DNA from: Corylus avellana
Lineage: Eukaryota; Streptophyta; Magnoliopsida; Fagales; Betulaceae
Reading direction: 5' to 3'
DNA: 64,000 nucleotides
Assembly: GCF_901000735.1 (NCBI RefSeq)
Contig: NC_081541.1
Location: 22,668,273-22,732,272, forward strand
A model generated the notes under the pieces. That model searched no databases. It was not told the origin of the DNA and saw nothing but the letters and a program-made list of their open reading frames with translations. The position numbers were made by a program, and so were the translations under genes. Shown here in pieces: positions 21,545 to 32,990 of the stretch (the first letter of the stretch is position 1; every line of letters begins with the position of its first letter).

Positions 21545-23050
21545 GCAGGGACCACCGTCTGGCTGAGGACATAAAACTTAGCGCTCATGGGAGGCACCCC
21601 ATAGTTTATCCTTTTAATTTGTTTTGTTTAAATGTGTTTTAAAATAATTTTTGTTTATCTTTAGTTCTATTTCTTTTTACTTGTTTGTGTGTTTTCTTAT
21701 TTTGCGGGGACAAGTGTGCTTCACTTGAAGTTTAGGGGTGTGCTATGAGCCATGCATTCCAAGATTATGCCGACAATCTCCCTAGTACACTCTTTCCTTT
21801 ACTTAGACACATTGGGGACAATGTGTCATTTAAGTTTGGGGGTATAGGCACGCATGATTATTCACACACTTTGTCCCAATTTCAAGTTATTTGTTTGTTT
21901 GTTTGTTTGTTTAATTTTCAAATTATTTGTTTTTGTGTCTATTTGTTTATATTAAAAAAAAAAATTATGCATGTTCATGTTTGCCCTAAAATTTTAAATT
22001 TGATATAAAAGAATTATGGCTTAAATTCATCAGTGAGCTTAAAATTTTGAACACATGATCTGATGAGTGAATCTGTTAGTTTGGTTACTTATTGAGGATA
22101 GTTGAAAAATCACATGTTTGATCTGATCACACAAGCACATTAGCAAATAATTTGTGAGGTATGACATGAGGTCTGATATGTGTGTTTCTGCATTTTGGAT
22201 GGAATTGGATGACTTATTAGATGACACTGTGGCATATATATAGAAAACAGAAAAGAAAAAAAAAAAAGTGAAATAAATGATCATTGATGGCTTTTCAAAG
22301 AGTAACTAGACCTTTTGCCTCAAAGCATTGAGTGTTCACGTCAAAAGGTGAGAAATGTTAATTTGATCAACGTCATGGTTAGTTTGGTTTTGAATCCTTT
22401 TCGACTCGAGTTAGTAGGTCCTTAGGGGTGTCTCTACACCTAATGCCCTTAAACCATCTAGTTTGGGAGTCATTGACTTAACACTCGCTACAAGGGTCAA
22501 TTAGAAAGCTTAAAGGAACCAAACATTGTGCAACCTGACCAAAAAAAAAAAAAAAAAGCGAAAAAGAAATATGCCATGTTGTTGATTCTAATAGGGATTT
22601 CAGTGAATTTTGAGAGATGGAAACATTGCACATTGGAAATACTTGGAAGCCTCAAAATTTTGTTTTAGTTCACTTTACACTGTTTTCAAACTTGTGATGT
22701 TTTAGCATGTCCTTTGTAAGTAATTGAACTTTGAGATTCCAATTCATTGTGAAGATGGAGTTTGTCATTTTAAGCTTGCAAATGAATGAAAATCATGATC
22801 TTGAAGTGATACTTTAATTTCTAAGATAACATGAATTGTGCATGATGTTCGTGGGTAACATTTCTAGAAAACTCTCACGAGACTTCACTCGTCCTCTAGG
22901 GAATTCCTAGAGGTTTAAAAGGCTTATTGCATATGCTAAATGCAATCGTACATCCCACGAAAGATGGATTTATCTTTTTGTTCTATGTTTTTCTCTTTTG
23001 TTGTTAGTTTTGTATTGCTAAGGGACTAGCAATATGTAAGTTTGGAGGTG
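21545..23050 (+). other. Shared 3' noncoding region with repeated polypurine-like tracts
   Basis: This has no credible ORF. In order it holds GAAGTTTAGGGGTGTG (near 21727), the hairpin 21806-21827, AAGTTTGGGGGTA (21832-21844), a (TTTG)n run at 21893-21912, a T/A-rich stretch, the conserved module 22860-22975 with two stem-loops, and the true polypurine tract AAGTTTGGAGGTG (23038-23050) against the 3' LTR. The same order is found in the non-autonomous families. Confidence 0.75.
21806..21827 (+). other. Conserved hairpin, autonomous version
   Basis: Arm GACACAUUG, loop GGGA (a GNRA-type tetraloop), arm CAAUGUGUC; nine perfect pairs. It is followed 5 nt later by a polypurine-like tract. Minus-strand sibling at 32709-32730 is identical. 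Confidence 0.65.
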
Positions 23051-24218
23051 TGTTAAGTGCTAAAATATTCATATTTTCAGCCCTTAACTTACATGTTTTA
23101 ATCCTTTGGTTTTAGTTAATTAGGTCATTTTAATTCCTTTTCGTGTTTCCATGCTTTTGTATGCTTTTGGAAGAAAATGAAGTAAATCGGGAAGATTTGG
23201 GCTCAAAGAGAGAAGATGGTAAAAATGGGAGCCCCTGACACGGCGATCGATCACAGGTTCCCTGCGATCGAGCGCAGTATCAGAGAAGACACAGCAAGGA
23301 GCAGTCCACAAGCACTCGAGCGCACAACAGAAAAGGCTCGATCGCAGACCTGCAATCGATCGCACCCGTGCACAAGAAACACATCAAAGCTGCAAACAGA
23401 TTGCTAATATTTCCATATTAGGGTTTTCCAACTCCCAGTTGTAATAGGTTTAAAACCCTATGAAATTCCTTGTTTTACTAGTTTTCCAAGAATATGTATG
23501 CTTTGTAAGGAGAAGAATAGGTGCTCTTCAAGTTCAAGTTTTGGGTTTATTCTTTTCCTTTCTTTTCTTGTATTTTATGAAGATGTTTAACATCAACTTC
23601 ATGTGTAACTAATTTATTTCCTCATATGTGTGTGCCTAATCAACATGTGCATGTGGTATGGACTAGTTAGTTAAATCAATTTGGATGACCGAGTCCTGGG
23701 TTTAACATAAGTAATAAAAGTAATCCACACCGGGTTCTTGGGTTAATCAACATGGGGAACATGGAGTATACACCCATGCCCTAGGCCTTGTGTGTTTTTC
23801 GATTTCCATAGAACATATGCTTTTCTAAAGAACAACTTAGTATACACTATGCTAAATCCTTTAGGAAAGAAAAGAGTTAGTGTATACACCCATGCCTAAC
23901 TTGTTGATTTGGAAAATCTATAGCTTAAGGACTATACACCCATGCCCTTAGGTTGACAAACATTAGATAGACATAACTTGATCAATACATTGGCATATTT
24001 ATTTATTAGCTTAGTATAATTAATGGTGGATATCGAAGCCCTACCTTTTTATCATTATTAATTTAAATCCAATATCGTGTTTTATTTTACTTTGGGAATT
24101 GATTTTAAGACAAGATTTAGAAATCCTCATGGGAATTATCCCGTATTTGCACACTATACTACTCTGTTGATCTCGTGCACTTGCGGGTAAAACATCCAAT
24201 TATTTGCCTAGTAATTTA
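23051..24218 (+). repeat. 3' LTR of the plus-strand Athila-like element, truncated
   Basis: It starts TGTTAAGTGCTAAAATATTC. Relative to 8679-9995 it lacks a stretch that includes the TATA box (near 23480), about 115 bp near 23620, and the last ~20 bp. It fuses at about 24217-24221 to an LTR in opposite orientation, with TAGG shared by both partners at the join. CGATCG palindromes are at 23238-23370. Confidence 0.83.
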
Positions 24219-24760
24219 GGGCTTTGATATCCACCACTAATTATTTAGCTAATATATCAATATGCCAATGTTTTGATCATGTTATGAATATCTAATGTTT
24301 GTCAACTTAAGGGCATTGGTATCTACTGCTTAAGCTATTGATTTCCCTAAGCAACAAATTAGGCATGGGTGTTTACTCTAATTCTTTTCTTTCTTAAAGG
24401 ATTTAGCATGGGTGTCTACTAAGTTGTTCTCGAAGAAAGCATAAATCTATGGAAATCGACAAACACATGAGGCCTAGGGCATGGGTGTCTACTCTTGGTT
24501 CCCCATGTTGATTAACCCAAGAATCCAGTGTGGATATCTTTTGTTACTTATGTTAAACTAAGGACTCGGTCATCCAAATTGATTTAACTAACTAATCCAT
24601 ACCACATGCACATGTTGATCAGGCACACACATATGAGGAATTCATGAAACTAGGTATTACTCAAGTTAGACATCATAACAAGATCATCACAAATGCGCCA
24701 ATATTGAATCTTAACAAAACATTATTAGGGCTTCAATCTAGCTCAACTAAATAAATTAGC
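24219..24760 (-). repeat. 3' LTR of the minus-strand Athila-like element, first part
   Basis: The segment starts in mid-LTR at GGCTTTGATATCCACC and matches 3590-4100 and 38725-39275. It continues after the nested element at 30895. The final five bases TTAGC are the left duplication of that insertion. Confidence 0.84.
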
Positions 24761-26278
24761 TGATAAGCGCCGAATGTTGCACATTCAAGCCCCTTAATTT
24801 GCATATGTTAATTCCTTAGCGTTGTTATTTGTTTGATTTTGTTTTGTTTTTGTGTTTTCAGGTTATAAATAAAGATGCAATTAATTCCATTCATTTTGGG
24901 CTTAAAAGCACACTTTGAGAAGACCTAGAAGATATGGTTAAACTTAACCAATCATGGTTAAGTTTAAATCAAATAAAGAAAAGGATTAATTCGGAATTTC
25001 TCAAATTGGAGTCAAAATCGGATTGGATTCAATTTTGGATTCTGCATACGTCTCGGTATTTTGGCCATAACTTTCAGTTCAAATATCTGATTGAGGTGAT
25101 TCAAGCGGCACTGGAAAGATAACTCAAATTTCTACAAATCATTGTGAAATATCATTTTCCTAATTCGGAGCGCCGCCTTGCCAAAATTGCCCCGGAAGAT
25201 AGGAACGCAATTCTGGGCGAATCCTATTCCGTTTTGGACTTAGGTTTTCTTTATCATAATTGGACTTGGACTTAAATCTCCGAAATTTATAGGATTCCAT
25301 GGGCTTCTAGGACTCTCCTAAGCCCTATAAATAGGCCTCTAAGCATTGAGAAAAAACACACCGCCTCTTAGAGCAAAATTCAGTAAATTGTCTTTGAAGC
25401 TTAGGAGATCATGAGCGGCTAAACCCCTTCGTGGGGTGTTGATGTAACCTTATCAAAGCATAATGGTTTGATTGTATTTAATTTCTAGATTTTTAATTTA
25501 TGCATGTTGATTGTATAACTATGAGGATTGCTACAATTGATTTATGTTCTTCATATTAAATGCAATTGTTCTTCAATTTCAATATCAATATTTGTGAAAT
25601 TCTGCTCTTGTCTTAGAAAGTATTTTACTTTTATTGAAATCAAATCATTCTTGTTTTCTGTGATTATGAGGATGATGGTTATACAATGGGTTTAATTGAC
25701 ATATGATCAATAGGATTTGATAGGCCATGCCTAGGGAAGACGGATTGTACTACACCCTAGTTTAGTGTAATTTAGGTAGACAGTCCGTGCCAACCGAAGA
25801 TGGGTTACACTTATTCATTGATTGTATGTATCCTATTAAAGAATTTGATAATTTATACCTAGGAAAGACGGGTCGTACCGCATCTTAGTGGTTAGGTGGA
25901 CGATCCGTGCCAACCGAAGATAGATTATGCTTATTCTTTAATAAGGTAGTTTCTTGTTTATTTATAACATGCATAAAATGAATTTCTGGGATTAATTATG
26001 ATTAGCCATTGTTGTGCGGATAGAGGTGAAGTCAATACCCTACACTCTCTCTCTTATTTTTTAATCTCTTTTATTTTCATGCACTTTAGTTTTTAAAGAA
26101 AATCAAATCAATTCTCCTTTTTAATTAAGTTAATTTTGATCTTTTGAATTTTGATAATAAAACCCCTGCAGTCCTTGAGGTTCGACACCCTCTCTATAGC
26201 CGTATCCTACAAAGATTCGTCCTATTGCGAGTGGTTATTTTTATAATTCATATTTTTGGTCACAAAAATACCACACCA
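24761..26278 (+). repeat. 5' LTR of the family III element
   Basis: It runs TGATAAGCGCCGAATG to CCACACCA. TATAAATAG is at 25326-25334. The LTR carries two copies of a motif reading TGCCAACCGAAGATGGG-like (about 25790 and 25909), each after a GACGG block, but no CGATCG array. A degraded relative is at 60870-62028. Confidence 0.92.
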
Positions 26279-26283
26279 ATTTT

Positions 26284-26301
26284 TGGCGCCGTTGCCGGGG
26301 A
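26284..26301 (+). other. Primer binding site, perfect tRNA-Asp complement
   Basis: TGGCGCCGTTGCCGGGGA is the exact complement expected for the plant tRNA-Asp 3' end including CCA. It lies 5 nt from the LTR. Confidence 0.92.
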
Positions 26302-26684
26302 CTGCTTAACGGTTTTATTGTCACAATTTAAGGATTGATTTTAGCTTAATAATTCATTTTTCTGCTAATTTTAATTCTGTTTGTGTTTTGTTTTTGTTTT
26401 ATTTTAGAATTTGCAAACAGGTCCGTAGCTGCCTTCACTGTGACTGCGATCGAGCGCAAGTCGCGTGCGATCGAGCGCACGTACGCACTCCACCTTTTGC
26501 GCTCGATCCCTCCACTCCTGTGCTCACACCTATCTGCGGCAGTAGGCTCGAGCGTACTCTGCCATGCGATCGAGCGCATTAGCAGTAGTCGGCTTCCAAA
26601 TTTCCAGGGCACCTAAAGGCCGTTTGTGAGTTTTTATTTTTATTTTTCTGTTGTTATTTTATGTTAATTATATTAGTTTAGTTC
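26302..26684 (+). other. 5' leader with three CGATCG palindromes
   Basis: Three exact 14-mers TGCGATCGAGCGCA lie at 26445-26458, 26466-26479 and 26565-26578, with partial units (GCGCTCGATC) between. This GC-rich block stands out from the AT-rich surroundings. No ORF of the element starts here. Confidence 0.6.
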
Positions 26685-27953
26685 ATGTGGGGAGGCATTC
26701 CAACACCCCATGGACCATGTTCATATTGCTATAGTCCTTATCATCATATTAGAGATTGTCCTACAGCGGGACAATTTTCTAATTATTCTTATGAGCATAT
26801 GAACAGACCGTTCTCTAGACCGGGGAATGGCCATTATTCTGATTCCTATAGCCCGGCGTGGAGCAACCAGTCTAATCTTTCGTGGCAAACTCAAGCTCCT
26901 GGGAATTATGCTCCACAACGTCATGAACTGTACCATCAGGCATATCCTCAATTCAATGGTCAATCCTATTCTCCTCCATATCAAGCAAGTCCACAACAGA
27001 TATACCAAACCGAACCACCTCCTCCGATGGGTTCTGACTTTCAAGAATATCAAGAAGAGCCATCTCCCATCTACTGGCCTTCACAACAACAATACCAGGC
27101 CGCACCACCTCCCTCAGATTCTAATTTTGAGGCTCGGATACTAAAAATGATAAGTGAGCTAACGGGTGAGATAAAGCAGACGGTGAAATCTCAACAGGAA
27201 CTTTATACTCCTCAATTCTTCGCCGAGATAGACGCCAGGATGGAAGCTCATGTTGAACAAATCATCAACCACCTCAATAGGATGGAAGAAGAAGAGCTTC
27301 AAAGTCACCCGGTGGCCATTCCTTGATGAAAACTACATGGAGGAAGAGAGTACTTTGTGTCATGAGCAAGCTATCACCACATTGAGGAGTGGAGAGGTGG
27401 TCGGAAACCACGTGGAAGAAAGGAAGGAGGAGCCAAAGGAGGAGCAAATTGAGGTCCCACAGGATCTACATCAGGAAAAAAGCAAGGAAGCGAGCACTGA
27501 GGCTTCTTCACCATCACCTCCTATTCCTGAGATGCCATATGAGCCTCGAGCCCCTATTCAAGGTAATCTGAAATCTTCATTTTTAGGGACAGATGACACT
27601 ATCCCGGTCATTATTTCTTATGACTTACCAAGAGGCCAGGTGGGTAGTCTGTTAGGGCAGTTAGACGAGGAAAAAGAGACCATCGAGGTAGAAAAACTCC
27701 CCAAGTATTCTCCCCATTTTATTCCAATTCATGATTCCTTTTCGGATGAGAAATTGTTTGGAAATACTCAGAAGGATCTACCTCGATATGCTGACGTTTG
27801 GAATTACCCATTTGTGGGTAAAATTTATTCTCTTTGGTCCAAGAGAAGAAAAGATTGGTGCTTCAAATTTAAACTTAAGGGTCCGAGAATACTGTGCGAA
27901 TCAAGGATGTGGATTCCGTTGACTTGGCGGATTCCATATATTTTGACTAGATG
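26685..27953 (+). pseudogene. NC-type Gag ORF, broken by a 1-nt insertion
   Basis: The ATG at 26685 opens MWGGIPTPHG and a CX2CX4HX4C knuckle (CSYCYSPYHHIRDC). Then follow a Tyr/Pro/Gln-rich stretch with WSNQSNLSW, a helix with RMEEEELQS, and a stop at 27324-27326. The homologous C-terminal half continues in the +1 frame to 27953, with the Gag-like ITTLRSGEVV motif near 27375 and a Glu-rich region. An extra T just before GATGAAAAC explains the shift; the relative at 39960 reads through here. No capsid domain is present. A role in RNA binding within another element's particles is inferred. Confidence 0.72.
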
Positions 27954-29372
27954 AGTCAGTTTCATAAGATCGAGTGCAGGCCCTGTGCGCTCGACTCCTC
28001 ATTCCACTAGGGCATATGATCTCCATCCAGGTTTATTTTATCCATTGTTGCTTCATTCTTTGTTTATCTTTTTACAACAATGTGTGCACTTGATTGGTAT
28101 TTGGTTGGAGTATCACTTTGTTTTTCAGGACATGTGTTTTTGCATACAAGTTTGGGGGTATGATATGCCCACATCTGCTCATTCAGGTATTTCTGTACTC
28201 TTGATCTTATTCTTTAGTTCTATACATACATTGGGGACAATGTATGATTCAAGTTTGGGGGTATGGAAAAACAAAACACGGTCCATTTTTGTTGTTATGT
28301 CATTCTTAAGCATATGGTTGAGCTTTGATTTTGGTTTAAATTTCATTGATAGGCTTAAAGTTATGAACACATGATCATATGACTTAGGGATTTTAAGTCT
28401 TGTTACTTACTTTTGGCAACATGAGATGCTTCTTGTTTCAATTTAAATCTATCTTGAGCACACTAGCACATGTCTGTGAGGTATGAATTTTGAGACCAAT
28501 TATGTTTGTTTTCAATGTCTTGAATTCTGTTGGGTGACATATTGGATGAATAACTTTGGCATGATATATATGTATAAAATAAAAGAAAAAAATAAAAAAT
28601 AAAAATAAAAATTCAAGTTTGAATTTTTCACTGAGTAACCGGACCTCTTGCCTCATTAAGCAGTGAGTGTTCGCGTCAAAAAGTGAAATTTTTTTGGGTT
28701 GATTAATAAAATGGCTAGCTTAGCTTCGTAGCCTTTTTGACTCGAATTAGTAAGTCCTTAGGGTTGTCTTTACACCTAGTGCCCTAAAGCCATTTGGTTT
28801 GGGAGACATTGGCCTAACACTCGATACATGGGTCAACTAGAAAGCTTAAGGGAGCTAAGCATTGCAAAGCCTACAACAAGAAAAAAGAAAAAAAAAAAAA
28901 AATGTATGCCTTGGTTGTTTCATTTGATATGAAGTCCAATAAATTCTGAGATGTTGATTCATTCATATTGGAATTATTTTGAAGCCTCATGATTATGTGT
29001 TAGTTCACTTTGCACTAATTGAAACTTGTTGTGTCTCAATCTGCCATTGGTAAGTGATTTGACTTGTGAATTCCTTGAAATTTTGAAGATGAAGTTTATA
29101 ATTTTAAGCTTGCTAATGAATGAGAACCATTATTTTTGTGATACTTTATCCTTTTGAATGACATAATCATGACAATGTTTGTGGGTATCATTCTTGGAAA
29201 ACCTTCACGAGACTTCACTCGTCCTCTAGGGAATGCCTAGGGGTTTAAAAGGCTTGTTGGATACGCTAAATGCAACTGTACATCCCACGAAAGATGGACT
29301 TATCTTTTTGTTTTTCAGTTTATTTTCTGTTTTGTATTGCTAAGGGACTAGCAATATGTAAGTTTGGGGGTG
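27954..29372 (+). other. Shared 3' noncoding region, family III
   Basis: This has no real gene. It holds ACAAGTTTGGGGGTATG (28147-28162), the hairpin 28225-28246 followed by AAGTTTGGGGGTATG (28251-28265), A/T-tracts near 28580 and 28880, the conserved module 29190-29300 with two small stem-loops, and the terminal polypurine tract 29360-29372. A half palindrome of the GATCGAG...GCGCTCGA type sits at 27968-27990. Confidence 0.75.
28225..28246 (+). other. Conserved hairpin, family III version
   Basis: Arm CAUACAUUG, loop GGGA, arm CAAUGUAUG; nine perfect pairs. Two pairs differ from the autonomous version on both sides of the stem (first pair C-G instead of G-C, third U-A instead of C-G), so pairing is kept. 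Confidence 0.68.
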
Positions 29373-30889
29373 TGATAAGCGCCGAATGTTGCACATTCAA
29401 GCCCCTTAATTTGCATATGTTAATTCCTTAGCATTGTTATTTGTTTGATTTTGTTTTGTTTTTGTGTTTTCAGGTTATAAATAAAGATGCAATTAATTCC
29501 ATTGATTTTGGGCTTAAAAGCACACTTTGAGAAGACCTAGAAGATATGGTTAAACTTAACCAATCATGGTTAAGTTTAAATCAAATAAAGAAAAGGATTA
29601 ATTCGGAATTTCTCAAATTGGAGTCAAAATCGGATTGGATTCAATTTTGGATTCTGCATATGTCTCGGTATTTTGGCCATAACTTTCAGCTCAAATATCC
29701 GATTGAGGTGATTCAAGCGGCACTGGAAAGCTAACTCAAATTTCTACAAATCATTGTGAAATATCATTTTCCTAATTCGGAGCGCCGCATTGCCAAAATT
29801 GCCCCGCAAGATAGGAACGCAATTCTGGGCGAATCCTATTCCGATTTGGACTTAGGTTTTCTTTATCATAATTGGACTTGGACTTAAATCTCCGAAATTT
29901 ATAGGATTCCTAGGGCTTCTAGGACTCTCCTAAGCCCTATAAATAGGCCTCTAAGCATTGAGAAAAAACACACCGCCTCTTAGAGCAAAATTCAGTAAAT
30001 TGTCTTTGGAGCTTAGGAGATCATGAGCGGCTAAACCCCTTCGTGGGGTGTTGATGTAACCCTATCCAAGCATAATGGTTTGATTGTATTTAATTTCTAG
30101 ATTTTTAATTTATGCATGTTGATTGTATAACTATGAGGATTGCTACAATTGATTTATGTTCTTCATATTAAATGCAATTGTTCTTCAATTTCAATATCAA
30201 TATTTGTGAAATTCTTCTCTTGTCTTAGAAAGTATTTTACTTTTATTGAAATCAAATCATTCTTGTTTTCTGTGATTATGAGGATGATGGTTATACAATG
30301 GGTTTAATTGACATATGATCAATAGGATTTGATAGGCCATGCCTAGGGAAGACGGATTGTACTACACCCTAGTTTAGTGTAATTTAGGTAGACAGTCCGT
30401 GCCAACCGAAGATGGGTTACACTTATTCATTGATTGTATGTATCCTATTAAAGAATTTGATAATTTATACCTAGGGAAGACGGGTCGTACCGCATCTTAG
30501 TGGTTAGGTGGACGATCCGTGCCAACCGAAGATAGATTATGCTTATTCTTTAATAAGGTAGTTTCTTGTTTATTTATAACATGCATAGAATGAATTTCTG
30601 GGATTAATTATGATTAGCCATTGTTGTGCGGATAGAGGTGAAGTCAATACCCTACACTCTCTCTCTTATTTTTAATCTCTTTTATTTTCATGCACTTTAG
30701 TTTTTAAAGAAAATCAAATCAATTCTCCTTTTTAATTAAGTTAATTTTGATCTTTTGAATTTTGATAATAAAACCCCTGCAGTCCTTGAGGTTCGACACC
30801 CTCTCTATAGCCGTATCCTACAAAGATTCGTCCTATTGCGAGTGGTTATTTTTATAATTGATATTTTTGGTCACAAAAATACCACATCA
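29373..30889 (+). repeat. 3' LTR of the family III element
   Basis: This is near-identical to the 5' LTR and ends CCACATCA against the duplication TTAGC. TATAAATAG is at 29938-29946. Confidence 0.92.
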
Positions 30890-30894
30890 TTAGC

Positions 30895-31509
30895 TACACA
30901 TAGAGTTGATGTTAAACATCTTCATAAGATAAAGAAAAGAAAGGAAAATAATAAACCCGAGACTTGAACTTGAAGAGCTGCAATTCTTCTCCTTACAAAG
31001 TATACCTATTCTAGAGGCTTAAGGGTCTATTATAGGCTTTAGAAGTCCTTGACAAACTAGTAAACCTAAGAATTTCGTAGGGTTTCAAAACCTATTACAA
31101 TTGGAAGTTGGAAAACCCTAATATGGAATGAACGACAATGTAGCCGCCACTTGATATGTCTTCTGCGCACGGGTTCAATCGATCGCAACTCGTGTGCGCT
31201 CGATCGCAGGTCTGCGATTGAGCCTCTTTTATTCTACGCTCGAACGTTGATTGCCTACTTCATGCTGTGTCTTCTCTGGTACTACGCTCGATCGCAGGTA
31301 ACCTATGATCGATCGTAGTGTCAAGGGCTCCCACTTTTACCATCTTCTCTCTTCAAGCCCAAATCTTCCAGATTTACTTCATTTCCTTCCGAAAGCCTAC
31401 AAAAGTAACGAAAACACAAAAAGGAATTAAAATGACCTAATTAACTAAAACCAAAGGATTAAAATATGCGAGTTAAGGGCTGAAAATATGAATATTTTAG
31501 CACTTAACA
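30895..31509 (-). repeat. 3' LTR of the minus-strand Athila-like element, second part
   Basis: It continues the LTR interrupted at 24760 and ends ACTTAACA at 31509. The TATA-type box on the minus strand is near 31027-31035. CGATCG palindromes are at 31165-31320. The polypurine tract CACCCCCAAATTTAC follows at 31510-31524. Confidence 0.86.
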
Positions 31510-32990
31510 CACCCCCAAATTTACATATTGCTAGTCCCTTAGCAATACAAAACTAAAAACAAAATGGAAAAACAGAAAACAAAAAGATAAATCCATCTTT
31601 CGTGGGATGTACGATTGCATTTAGCATATGCAGCAAGCCTTTTAAACATCTAGGAATTCCCTTGAGGACGAGTGAAGTCTTGTGAGGGTTTTCCAGAATT
31701 GTTACCCAGAAACATCATGCATATTTCGTGTTATCCCAAAAATTAAAGTATCACTTCAAGATCATGATTGTCATTCATTAGCAGGCTTAAAGAGATGAAC
31801 TCTATCTTCACAATGAATTGGAATCTCAAAGTTCAATTACTTACAATGGACATGCTAAATCATCACAAGTTTGGAAACACCGTAAAGTGAACTAGCACAA
31901 AATTATGAGGCTTCCAAATCTTCCCAATGCGTAATGTCTCCATATCTCAAAATTCATTGAAATCCCTATTAGAATGAACAACAATGGCATATTTCTTTTT
32001 CTCTTTTTTTTTTTGTTGGTTAGGTTGTGCAATGGTTGGTTCCCATAAGCTTTCTAATTGACCCTTGTAGCGAGTGTTAAGTCAATGACTCCCAAACCAG
32101 ATGGTTTTAGGGCATTAGGTGTAGAGACACCCCTAAGGACCTACTAACTCGAGTAAAAAAGGCTACAAAACCAACTAACCATGACATTGATCAAATCAAT
32201 ATTTTTCACCTTTTGACATGAACACTCAATGCTTTGAGGCAAGAGGTCCAGTTACTCAGTGAAAAGCCATCAATGATCATTTATTTCATATCTTTTTCTT
32301 TTTTTGAATATTAACATCACTATATATGCCATAATGTCATCTAATAAGTCATCCAATTTCATCCAAGATGCAGAAACACACATATCAGACATCATGTCAT
32401 ACCTCACAAATTATGTGCTAATGTGCTTGTGTGCTTGTGTGATCAGATCAAACATGTGATTTTTTCAACTGTCCTAAACAAGTAATCAAACTAACAAATT
32501 CACTCATTCGATCATCTGTTCAAAATTTTAAGCTCACTGATGAATCAAAGCCACAATTCTTTTAGATTAACTAAAATTTTTAGGGTAAACATGAACATGC
32601 AATTTTTTTTTTTTTTTTTCAAATGAACAAACAAACACACAAAAGAAATAACATGAAATTGGGACAAAGTGTGTGTGAACATGTGTGCCCATACCCCCAA
32701 ACTTAAATGACACATTGTCCCCAATGTGTCTAAGTAAAAGAAAGAGTGTACCTGGGAGATGGTCGACATCGTCTTGGAAAGCATGGCTCATAGCACACCC
32801 CCAAACTTAAAGTGAAGCCCACTTGCCCCTACAAAATAAGAAAACACACAAACAAGTAAAAAGAAACAAAACTAAAAATGCATAAATAAAAATTGAATTT
32901 AAAACACATTAAACAAAATGAAACGATAAACTATGGGGTGCCTCCCATGAGCACTAAGTTTTACGTCTTCAGCTAGACAGTGGTCCCCGC
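31510..32990 (-). other. Shared 3' noncoding region of the minus-strand Athila-like element
   Basis: This has the same order as 21545-23050 but inverted: polypurine tract, conserved module 31595-31700, A/T-tracts, hairpin 32709-32730, and upstream purine tracts read as CACCCCCAAACTTAAAG near 32797. No gene was found. Confidence 0.74.
32709..32730 (-). other. Conserved hairpin, autonomous version, minus copy
   Basis: The sequence is identical to the hairpin at 21806-21827 in element sense, nine base pairs with a GGGA loop. Confidence 0.65.

Larger units (their letters stand above)
8679..24218 (+). mobile_element. Autonomous-type Athila-like (Ty3/gypsy) element, plus strand, dead
   Basis: The layout is 5' LTR 8679-9995, primer site, gag, protease, RT, RNase H, integrase, 3' noncoding and 3' LTR 23051-24218. 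Gag and pol form one long reading unit as in Athila, and the sequences around FMDDFSVFG and GYNGYN are Athila-like. Two later insertions split pol (13785-18327 and 18902-20251). The first two LTR bases are AA instead of TG, and the 3' LTR is cut at its end, so no target duplication can be checked. Confidence 0.87.
24761..30889 (+). mobile_element. Young non-autonomous Athila-type element (family III), nearly intact
   Basis: Two LTRs of 1518 and 1517 bp (24761-26278 and 29373-30889) flank 3.1 kb of internal DNA, with the exact duplication TTAGC (24756-24760, 30890-30894). By eye the LTRs differ at about 20 positions, so this is the most recent insertion with two LTRs in the window. It encodes one NC-type ORF and no pol. 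It has a perfect tRNA-Asp primer site and the shared 3' noncoding region. It must rely on enzymes from another element, plausibly the autonomous relatives around it. Confidence 0.92.

Noticed and set aside
26284..26301. Fragment of a tRNA gene
   Set aside because: It is only the 18-nt complement of a tRNA 3' end next to an LTR, which defines a primer binding site.
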